Shown: piece after piece, positions 34,670-43,700 of the stretch | Position numbering within the stretch: position 1 is the first letter of the stretch | Layout of the letters: every line of letters begins with the position of its first letter | DNA from: Theocolax elegans | Taxonomy: Eukaryota; Arthropoda; Insecta; Hymenoptera; Cerocephalidae | Direction: 5' to 3' | Length of the DNA stretch: 64,000 nucleotides | NCBI GenBank assembly: GCA_026168455.1 | Contig: CM047426.1 | Coordinates: 41,682,307 to 41,746,306, forward strand | Notes under the pieces: model-generated | What the model was told of the DNA's origin: nothing | What the model saw: only the letters and a program-made list of their open reading frames with translations | The model's database searches: none | Translations under genes and position numbers: made by a program

Positions 34670-35730
34670 TATTCTAATAAAAAATTGTATTATCCTCAAT
34701 CACATTAAACTGCAAATTACAAAATATGCTAAAAACACACGTGCACGAAATTATTTACCACGTGGGTTCACTTTTAGGGAGACGAATACGATGTTTACGC
34801 CACAGAAAGAACGTCGTTACTAAGCACGCTAGACGGTGGATCATTTTGGTCGCTTCGAGACAAGATATATATATATATATGTAAACAAATACACACTACA
34901 TGTTTCGAAGAAAAAAATTTGAGAACCCGCAACGGTTTAATTCTTTTTCTATTCGTTTTAACAAAAACAAAACATTTACTTTTAAGTTTCAATTCGTGAC
35001 CTTAACGAATCCAAGACCAAGAATTCTCCAAGATATCGTATAATAGATCTTGACAAAATGATATTCTTGAATAACAGTTCTAGTTTTTATTCCACATTAT
35101 TTTTTAATATCTTGTCTTGATATTGTCTTAATTTTCGAGACAAGACAAGACAATATCAATAATTTTCTCGAGTCTTGTGGAAGCCCTAGATAGAAAGACA
35201 GCGTTGCGTGCCAGCCGGTTAAAGAGCACGTACAGAGCTCCCAACGATTGGCAGATTAGAGCATATACTACTGGAGGCAGCTTTCCATTGGCCGAAAGTG
35301 TAGACGACGTTGTAGAAAGAGATAGCTGTTAGGGGCTACAACCTTTTTTTCTCTAGCAGCACGCGATTGGTTGTCAACTTCTCTTCTGTTGCGATGATTA
35401 ATTTGATTTTCGAAAAATTATTTATTATCATAATAAAATTATAAGAAGTTGAAAGCAATTTTTAAGCTATACTCGAATTATAAAAAATAATATTTTATTT
35501 ATATGCATTTAGTATTACTTATTACTTAAAATAAATACGAACATACAGTATAATAAGTATATGTGGAATAAATTGGTATATTGATAATAATGATTATGGT
35601 TAAATAAATAACCAGATGTTAATAATCTCATTATTTTTATTCGTAAACTTTTCATTACAATCAACGAAAAAAATAGAATTAAACAACGCAACAATGCAAT
35701 AACATATGTACACACACACACACACACATA

Positions 35731-36231
35731 AGTTATTCTAACCTCAAAAAGTGAATTTTTCCATATTCTTTTCAACACCAGCTGGGTTTACCGCTATATA
35801 ACTCAAAATCTATCAACTTTCTCAAGGTCAATGTTACATAAACTACATGTCAATATTCAAGTTGAAAAAAGTGCAAGTGCGCCACCTTTGATTTTTTCAT
35901 CCAAAAGTCTAAAAGAAAGCTTGGAGCAATACCTTTCAAATGGTCTGTAGCATTTTTATGGCCTCCAATTCTGTAAAAAGTTATGACAATTTAAAGAAAG
36001 ACAAAAAATTCACAAAAATTAACATGGTAATTCCCATTTAAATTTTTAAAAAAATTTCGTGTTTCTTTAAATTGTCATAACTTTTTACAGAATTGGAGGC
36101 CATAAAAATGCTACAGACCATTTGAAAGGTATTGCTCCAAGCTTTCTTTTAGACTTTTGGATGAAAAAATCAAAGGTGGCGCACTTGCACTTTTTTCAAG
36201 TTGAATATTGACATGTAGTTTATGTAACATA
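35731..36231. mobile_element. Truncated second copy of the 23.6-kb foldback element
   Basis: It matches 23690-24262 (AGTTATTCTAACCTCAAAAAG through GTAGTTTATGTAACAT) with about 70 bases missing near 35820. Both outer ends are lost. A (CA)n tract borders it on the left and (TA)n on the right. Confidence 0.85.
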
Positions 36232-36290
36232 TATATATATATATATACATACATATAAATTATATTAAATTTACTCGTTTTTAAAAAGAA

Positions 36291-36761
36291 TTAATTTTGT
36301 ATAAATTCTTCTAACTTTTTAGCACAGTGCTTATATTTTTGTGCTTCATAATGTTTTATTCGTATGGCTAAGTATATTTTTATAATTTCTTTAATTAATT
36401 GCATTCTGTGTTTTTCAGGTGTATCAGAGTGACTAATTTGTAAAATGTGGTTTGGAATCATTTTTAAACTCTCTTTAAATAATTCAGCATGGAAGCCTGC
36501 CCGAGATTGATATAAGATTCGAAAATTTCTTTCTAAAATTTTACAGATTGTCGTTACATCAGTACAAGGTTTTATCAAACCACCCCTATTTTTTTTGTTT
36601 AAAAGAACTGAATTGCTTGTCTCATTAGTTAATAAAATCGGGCAAGTGTAACATTTTGTACGCTTAAGTAGTGATCTCGTTATAAAACCAGCTAGGTATT
36701 CCACGACGCTATCAATATATTTTTTATTAGTCTCTGCTCCATAAAAATCTTTTTCATGCAT
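36291..36761 (-). pseudogene. P-type transposase C-terminal region
   Basis: The frame encodes YIDSVVEYLAGFITRSLLK, KCYTCPILL, NKKNRGGLIKPCTDVTTICK and ERNFRIL. That order (the YxAGF..R.L segment, a Cys pair, then RGGL..P..D) is characteristic of the C-terminal part of P-element and THAP9-like transposases. It ends 9 codons after a Lys-rich tail at 36291. Upstream frame 36794-37075 is adjacent but in another register. Which exon boundaries applied is unclear. Confidence 0.6.
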
Positions 36762-36793
36762 TATATCTTCCTCACAAAAAACATCATTTATTT

Positions 36794-37075
36794 CTATCGG
36801 TTTATTAATATCTTTTGAATGACAAAGTGCGAAGCTAAAGATTTTACATCCCTAATTCTTTTATGACGGTAAGTTTGCATCCTTTTTGACTTCATCTTTT
36901 TATGTAAAGATATAACTTCATTTTGGCCATTTTGCAGCAAACGTTTTAATGTAGGCAAATTTGCAGTTGTAAACTGTATACTACTTAAGTCTATATTTGC
37001 TAAGGAACGTTTAAAGATATTATTTGATACTGTACAAATTTGAGAAATTCTGTAAAATAATAATAAATTATTCAT
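36794..37075 (-). pseudogene. Probable P-type transposase fragment
   Basis: The open frame has a hydrophilic, Lys/Arg-rich product (SIQFTTANLPTLKRLLQNGQ, KSLASHFV). It lies directly upstream of the conserved C-terminal block on the same strand and inside the same element. Domain identity is inferred from position only. Confidence 0.35.
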
Positions 37076-37154
37076 TAAAATAAATTTTCAATTTTTATTT
37101 ATAAATATGTTTCTAATATATACCTGTCGCTGCTGCTGGTCAATATATTATTTT

Positions 37155-38300
37155 CGCCCTGGTAGAAAATAAAGCATCAGTTATGGTCGGTTCGTCATCT
37201 ATTGACCATTTCAGGGTGGTCAGAAGATTAGACCAGAGTTTGACCATAGGTTGACCAGAATTCGGACTACGCTCTTTAAATTTATAACCTCAAAGGTTGC
37301 CTTAATATTTCGTCATTAAACTAAATTTTAGCATTTTTGACTTTCTACGCGATTACAGCAATAAAAATTAAACTATTCAAACTAACAAGGAAACTATTTG
37401 CTGATAATCCTCAAATCTCTTATATTACAGTTCGTATGCAAAAATATCAGTTCATTACCATATGCAGCTATTCAGCGATGAAGCTCAAATCTCTTATATT
37501 AGTGTTCGTATGCATAAATATCAGTTAATTACTACTTATATGCTATTCATCAATGAAGCTTAAATGACTTTTACTGTTGTTCGCATGCAAAAATTTCATT
37601 TTTAGGGAAACTGTACTTTGAACATGAGCATACACTTAAATTTATTCGATAAAGCTCAAATGATTCATTCTGGTATTCGTACACAAGAACAGGATTTCTG
37701 AAAAAAATTTTTTTTCAATTGTGACACTTTATTTCTACAATTTTTCGTTGAAAAATTATCTAAACAAAATGGTTTATTTCATCTATTTTTTTAACAAACT
37801 GTAAATATTAAAAAAAAATTCATTTGTTAAAGTTGTTTTTTTAATTGAAAAAAGTGCGTTAGGTCAATTTAAGATTTAATTACTACATCCATATATGTTT
37901 CATATATACTTAAATACCTTCATATTTTGTTTATTTAGTTACAAACAATGTATTTGGAAGTAAATGTAAGATATGCTAGACAACTAATTATTATAGTATT
38001 TAAATTTTAACTTTAATGACTTTTTTGTAATCTTTCATTGTAAAATAAATGTGAAACGCTATTTTTAAAAAGAATAACATTTTTTCTTATTTAGTTGAAC
38101 AATTAATCAGACAAAACTAAGTATAACTTATTTAAATGTCGAACCTCAAAATCATTCATTATACGCGTACGGTAAACTTATGGTGAAATTCCGGCGGGTG
38201 TAAGCGGGGTTTTTCACCAGAAACTACTCTATTTTCTAACCACTGACCATAAAATTGACAGACATTATGGTCAACGTATGCTCAAATTTCTACCAGGGCG
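37155..38300. mobile_element. TIR element (CGCCCTGGTAGAAA ends) nested in the P-like element
   Basis: CGCCCTGGTAGAAA at 37155 is mirrored by TTTCTACCAGGGCG ending at 38300. Subterminal regions both carry TGGTCA/TGACCA words (ATGGTC, TTGACC). The interior has no transposase. No clear TSD was found. Confidence 0.6.
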
Positions 38301-38667
38301 TTGTCGCAAAGTAATTTTTCTTTGTGCAAATTATTGTCGGAGGATCTAAAAACAAATTAAAATTTATTGTAAAAAGTTTTGGTGACTATTTGAATCTTCT
38401 TAAACTTTCGGAATTGGTGATTACAAATGTTAAAACTATGTTTAAACTTTTTCATTAAAAAAAAATGATATCTTAATTTTTCTTGAAAATAAAGCAATAT
38501 CACATATTATCTGTAGACATTTTTTTGAAATGTAAAAAAGATAGACAATTAACAACGCTTAAATGGGATAATTTAATTATACTTACGAAGTTAAAGCAGA
38601 ATTTGAAATTAAATTTTGTTCTATATACGCATTATAAATATCCACTTGGTTGTTGTGGCTTAAAATA

Positions 38668-39240
38668 CTAATAAGACACTTCTGGTGGTTGTTGCATTGA
38701 ACTGACTGTTACATCAGAGCTGGAAAAGTCTTGCGGCTTTGCATAATTTTTTCCGTTCAAACTGTCACTGACATCATTATATTTTTCTGAGTTTTTACTG
38801 TAAAAATTAATATAGATGTTAAATTATAGTTAATGCTATTGTATTTTTTATCACACTTAATTCTTTATTACTTACTCATTTAAGATTATAAAATCTTTAA
38901 AAATGGAAGGAGTGGATCCTTTTCTTAACCTTTTATTGTTTGCTCCAAAAGCAGTGCAACCAAAGCAAGTCTTCTCAAAATGCCGATTACATACATACGA
39001 GGATTTTGCAAATTTAGGAGTACCAAATACTTTATTAATATTGTCTATCCATGACTTTTTCAGGACTTCATCCGTAGGAAATCTAATAAAAAATTTAATA
39101 TAAAAAATCAGTTCAAATATTTATCCCTTATTTAAGTTAATTTAAGAATTATGGTAAACTTACTTGTAAAAACTTATTTCGAAACCTTCTTTGTCATCTT
39201 GCTGCACTTTACAGTTCCGTACACAACATTTTTTTGGCAT
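38668..39240 (-). CDS. THAP zinc-finger protein of the P-like element (three exons, about 137 aa)
   Basis: ATG at 39240. Exon 1 (39240-39164) encodes MPKKCCVRNCKVQQ and ends at GTAAGT. Exon 2 (39082-38876) follows TTATTAG and gives KFPTDEVLKKSW, YVCNRHFEKTCF and FGANKKRLRKGSTPSIF. Exon 3 (38797-38668) follows TTTTTACAG and ends in TAG. Phases join in frame (414 nt in total) and all introns are GT-AG. The C-x4-C, W and C-x2-H pattern with a downstream basic/P-rich end fits a THAP DNA-binding domain, which in P elements binds near the element ends. The product stops soon after the THAP domain, so it would be a DNA-binding protein without catalytic domain, possibly repressor-like (inference). 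Alternatively, the stop is a late mutation. Confidence 0.7.
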
Positions 39241-39462
39241 TATTAATAAAAAAAATACAACAACTTAACCATTTATATAGGTTATTTGGACCCTGTTTTG
39301 CTATGATCGGTTAGCACGTTTACGGTATGCAAGAATAACCAATTGCGTGCTGCTAGAGAGAGAAAGGTTGTAGCCCGTAACACCTCTCTCTTTCTACAAC
39401 CTCGTCTACACTTTCGGCCAATAGAAAGCTGCCTCTAGTAGTATATGCTCTAAGATTGGCAG

Positions 39463-39582
39463 GACATTTAGTTTAGAAGTGTCAGCGACAGGGCGCTATA
39501 TTATACTGTTACTGTCAGCTCAGTACTCTCTGTTGACATGCATTTTGTTTGGTTATAGTTTTATATCAAAGTATAAAGTATT
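39463..39582. other. Flank right of the P-like element; no gene
   Basis: Contains CAGCGACAGGGCGC and CAGCTCAGTACTCTC, with a more balanced base composition. No ORF is supported. Confidence 0.3.
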
Positions 39583-39855
39583 CAACATTCATTTATTGTG
39601 ACAAATTTTTTATTAATTTAAATTTTTTGAATTATTCTGATCAAAAATTAATTTTTTAAATTTTTTATAATCATAGGAAGATTGTCGATACAATGCATTG
39701 CACATTGCAGTCAAAGTTTCAACATTCATATATTGTGAAAATTTTTTTATTAATTTAAACTTTCTGAATTATTCTTATTAAAAATTAATTTTTTTAATTT
39801 TTTATAATCATAGGAAGGTTGTCGATACAATGCTTTGCACATTGCAGTCAAAGTC
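39583..39855. repeat. Tandem duplication, unit about 136 bp
   Basis: CAACATTCATTTATTGTGA at 39583 and CAACATTCATATATTGTGA at 39719 begin two units that both end with AGATTGTCGATACAATGC / AGGTTGTCGATACAATGC and CACATTGCAGTCAAAG. Confidence 0.8.
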
Positions 39856-39984
39856 ACACAAAGTCCACAAATGTGTAAATTAAAATTTTGGTACGTTGGA
39901 CATCCAGAATTTGTTAAAATGTTTTATGATGAAACCGATAAAACCAAAAGTTATGTAGATAGGGCATACATGTTACAAGATTTT

Positions 39985-40363
39985 GTTTAAACCTGGTGAA
40001 ATTCACTACAGCTCCAGTGATTGGAAATGAATAGTACAATTATTATATTACTCGAGTAACTGGGAAGTCCATTCAGATTATACACAAGCTATCATATGTG
40101 TTGAATTCTTATCAATTGGTTTGTTTTACTTTTATTTGTTTGACACAAAGTCTCTTGAGAGGATATATTCATAAAGTAAAATAGAAACTTTATATATATA
40201 AAATAGCTTGCGTATAGTGTCAATAGACTTCCTAGTGACTCCAGTATAGTGGATATAAATTAATAATTGTTTAAACATGATGAAATTCACTACAACTCCA
40301 GTTATTGGTAATAAATAGTACAATATTAACTCGAGTAACTGGGAAGTCCATTCAGATTTTTAC
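39985..40363. repeat. Direct repeat pair (about 95 bp, spaced about 283 bp)
   Basis: AATTCACTACAGCTCCAGT ... CTCGAGTAACTGGGAAGTCC near 39998-40075 recurs near 40280-40357 with a few changes. Confidence 0.7.
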
Positions 40364-40364
40364 T

Positions 40365-41186
40365 TTTTACCCTATTGTAAAGAGTAATTTTTATATTTTG
40401 CACTGTTCAAAGCGTAATTTTAGTTGTTTAGTCGTTTAAATGGTGTTGTTTTGGGATTTTTAACGTTACTTAAAGAGTAGTAAAGTCATAAAATTACTCA
40501 TTTAAGGTTCAGTTTTTACTCTTTGGGGTTAAGAGTGTGTGAAGAAACTTTTTTAATTTAACTGAATTTTCCTGATCGAAATGTCAGATCCAAATTACAC
40601 GGATCTACACCTTTCAACATAAATATTATAATTAATATATTAAATAAAAATCTAAAAAAATTCATACAGGTAGCTTAAAACAAAAGCAAGGGCATAGCTT
40701 TTGATTTTTTAAGAAATAATAATTTTTTTAATAATAATTGAGTAAACATTTTTTTGAAGCTAATTATTAGTAAATAAGTCATAAACTTTGAACGCAAACA
40801 TTGTAATTTTAAATAATCAATTTAAAAATCTGCAATATTTTGGGTATATTGCTAAGACATTCAGACTAAGACATTCATTGCTAAGACATTTTTAAGTTTT
40901 AATAATCACAAAATATTAATTAAAAATAGATGGATTTCATTAATCAAAAGGTAAAGCAAAAAAATTTTTTTGAACATAGTTTATAGGAACAACACAAAAA
41001 AATATCTCACTTCTACGCTGAAGCGTACAAATTTTTTAGCGACTTTACAATGCGATGGTTTTTGTTATTGGCATTGAAAAAAATTTGCTTCCACATACTT
41101 TGATGTAGAATTTTGTTCTGTTTCAAAATCCCTGGTCAAATATTTGGCCAGATTTAAAGTAGAAATGACAAAACCAATTTAAATAC
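40365..41186. other. AT-rich stretch, no gene recognised
   Basis: AAGAGTAA words recur at 40378-40540. No ORF or mirrored repeat is supported. Confidence 0.3.
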
Positions 41187-41316
41187 CCCGGTAAAAAAAA
41201 AATAAGTGAAAATTTAACTAAAAAATTTACTTAAAAATTTAGTTAAAAAGGTAGCTATTATCAGTTAAATTTTCAATTACAAGGATTCAAATTTTTCAGA
41301 ATAATATTTAATTAAA

Positions 41317-41760
41317 TTTTTTTTTTTTTTATGTTATTTAACGTTGCTCTATTTATGCTGCCAGGGCTAATCAGCGACGGAGGTGAACGGTGTGTCTGTA
41401 AACAAAGCACATGTAGTTGAAACAGTGGTGCTTCTGTCCATCGGAAGATATCATTGGTCACTGTAATTAGTCTAACAATTACAGTTTCCTGTCCTCCCGA
41501 TGGAACCACCGCGATCCTCTTTACATCTTCGCGTCCCTAACGTTCCCTATAGTTCTGATGCCCGTGCCTCTCATGCACTGACAAATGCACGAAACGCACG
41601 TGCACCTGAACTGGCGTCACATTATAGTGACACGCCGAGCCACTGAGTCGCGGTGTTCGAAAAATGCACATGAAAAAATTTTCAGAGGTACACGTCTGGG
41701 ATCGAACCCACGACCCTCGGTGTGAGAGTCGGGAGCTCTGCCCATGAGCCACCGCGGCTC
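41317..41760 (-). mobile_element. tRNA-derived SINE with poly-A tail and perfect TSD
   Basis: On the minus strand it starts with a tRNA-like head (41760-41694), continues through about 360 bp of unrelated body, and ends in (A)14 at 41317. TAATTAAA flanks both sides (41309-41316 and 41761-41768). The mirrored arm of the host palindrome has only one TAATTAAA at this place, so it acts as an internal empty site. Confidence 0.85.
41694..41760 (-). tRNA. tRNA-like head of the SINE (Pol III promoter)
   Basis: The minus strand reads GGTGGCTCATGGGCAGAGC (A box) and GGGTTCGATCCCA (B box), with CTCACAC at the anticodon-loop position. It would drive Pol III transcription of the SINE. Confidence 0.55.
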
Positions 41761-42711
41761 TAATTAAAAATTTTATTATTATTAGCTATATTTTTAACTG
41801 AATATTTAAGTAAATGTTTTGTTGCCCTTAAAACTAAAATGCAGTTGAAAATTCAGTTAATTAAATATTTAATTGAAAATGTAACTATTATTAAGTAAAT
41901 TTTAATTATATAATTTGGTTATTATTAGCTATATTTTTAACTGAATATTTAACTAACTATTTAGTTGCACTGGAAACAAAAATATAGTTAAAAATTTAAT
42001 TAATACACCGTTTACGAAGTTTAATTATTATCACCGGAATATTTAATTAAGTATTAAATTGAAGATGCCAAAGTTGTGACAACGTTGTGACGACGTTATT
42101 TTAGCAACATTCCAACGTTATGAAAGTTGCCAGGTGGGAAATGTTCGTTGCTCTTCAACGTTACTTAGACGTTGTTTCAACGTTGGTTTCCACCCATCGC
42201 GGCAAGTTACAAAATATTAGCGGAAATTTCCCACGTTACAGCAACGTTTCTCCAACATTGCCGCAACTTTCATAACAACTTTGGAATGTTGCTAAATTAA
42301 CGTCGTCACAACGTTGTCACAACGTTGGCATCTTCAATTTAATACTTAATTAAATATTTCGGTGATAATAATTAAACTTCGTAAACGGTGTATTAATTAA
42401 ATTTTTAACTATATTTTTGTTTCCAGTGCAACTAAATAGTTAGTTAAATATTCAGCTAAAAATATAGCTAATAATAACCAAATTATATAATTAAAAATTT
42501 ACTTAATAAAAGTTGTTTTAAGGGCAACAAAACATTTACTTAAATATTCAGTTAAAAATATAGCTAATAATAATAAAATTTTTAATTAAATATTATTCTG
42601 AAAAATTTGAATCCTTGTAATTGAAAATTTAACTGATAATAGCTACCTTTTTAACTAAATTTTTAAGTAAATTTTTTAGTTAAATTTTCACTTATTTTTT
42701 TTCGACCGAGA

Positions 42712-43384
42712 CTACAAAAAACATCAATATTAATTAAAAAAAAACTTTTACTCCTTTTTTCAGAATGTTATTGCAAATATAATCTATGCTCAAAATATGA
42801 AGAAAAGTGAAGAGAATAGTTGCTGTTTAAATCAGTATTTTTTGAATAATACACGTTTTTTCAAATTATTGTTAATTTATCGAATAAGTAACCTTGAATC
42901 ATCATAATAACTTATATATTATAGCTTCTTCGATAAACATAAATATCTTACCATATAGTTTATACATGGCGGAATCTATATGGCCCTCGTAAATGTATCA
43001 ACAAAATAACAAATCGTAAATTTTGGTTCATTTCAGGCGTTATTTGCAGATTATAAGGTTACTTGTTTAAAGTGCAACTATATTCTCTTCGCTTTTCTTC
43101 ACATTTTGAGTGTTCATTATATTTTTTTAAGTATACATTATATTAGTGATAAAATTCGAAAAAACTCGAGAACAAATTTTTTAACACGCACGAATTTCGC
43201 GTTTTTGCGCCCTAAAAATAGGGTCTAAAGTATCCCTTTAGCAACCGGCGGGCGCAACTTACCTACTTTAGCGCTGCCGAGATTCAACAAATAAGAAAGA
43301 CTCATTATCTTATCTGCTCCCTAAATTTAGCGATTTAGATATTTATTTAGATATTGGTGTGTGTGTATAATATTAAACTCCATA
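42712..43384. other. AT-rich stretch, no gene recognised
   Basis: No ORF, mirrored repeat or known motif that I can support. Confidence 0.3.
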
Positions 43385-43700
43385 AAAAGTTTCTGCAATT
43401 GAAAGTACTGAAATCAAAATAGTAACGGCAAGTATTTTATAGATATCAACAGAAATTTTTTATTTATTTATTAAATATTCCACGTTGAATTTGTGCCTCT
43501 AGACAGTATACTTTATATAAAACACCTTGTACGAAGGTATCAACATTCGCAAGTATGGTTTCCAATCACTTTCAAAAATGTTATCTGATAAAAAAATCTT
43601 TAATTATTACTCCCATCCTATTTCTACTTATATTTTGCTTAAGCTCCATAAAAAGTTTCTGCAATAGAAGGTACTGCAATCAAAGCGGAATTATTGACAA
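43385..43700. repeat. Second copy of the dispersed repeat at 11120-11460
   Basis: Two CATAAAAAGTTTCTGCAAT words about 255 bp apart, each followed by TACTG.AATCAAA, with AAGGTATCAACATTCGCAAG between them. Confidence 0.5.

Larger units (their letters stand above)
30640..35188 (-). mobile_element. hAT DNA transposon, 4.55 kb, with perfect 8-bp TSD
   Basis: TAGGGCTTCCACAAGAC at 30640 and its reverse complement ending at 35188 form 17-bp TIRs. GATAGAAA occurs immediately outside both ends (30632-30639 and 35189-35196), the 8-bp duplication expected for hAT. Subterminal copies of GACAAGAC / GTCTTGTC occur near both ends. The transposase is on the minus strand. The intact TSD and TIRs indicate a fairly recent insertion. 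Confidence 0.92.
35255..39454 (-). mobile_element. P-element-like DNA transposon, 4.2 kb, with 8-bp TSD
   Basis: The ends carry long inverted repeats of roughly 115-120 bp (35255-35372 and 39340-39454; words include AGAGCATATACTACT and GGCCGAAAGTGTAGACGA). ATTGGCAG is repeated directly outside both ends (35247-35254 and 39455-39462), the TSD length of the P superfamily. Inside on the minus strand are a THAP-domain ORF and remnants of a P-type transposase C-terminus. It has been invaded by a foldback fragment (35731-36231) and a TIR element (37155-38300). The central catalytic part of a P transposase is not visible, so the copy is non-autonomous. Confidence 0.85.
41187..42711. mobile_element. 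Large palindromic (foldback) element containing a SINE
   Basis: The sequence from AAAAATAAGTGAAAATTTAAC at the left is mirrored by GTTAAATTTTCACTTATTTTT at the right through most of the element. The centre (about 42075-42330) is rich in CAACGTT words. The left arm holds a 444-bp insertion absent from the right arm. Confidence 0.8.

Noticed and set aside
41537..41752. Minus-strand frame of 71 codons over the SINE head
   Set aside because: It is the SINE body and its tRNA-like head read as protein; no coding evidence.
12734..41760. The tRNA-like modules as genuine tRNA genes
   Set aside because: A and B boxes are good, but acceptor stems are absent or poor and all sit inside mobile elements; they are listed as tRNA-like with low confidence.
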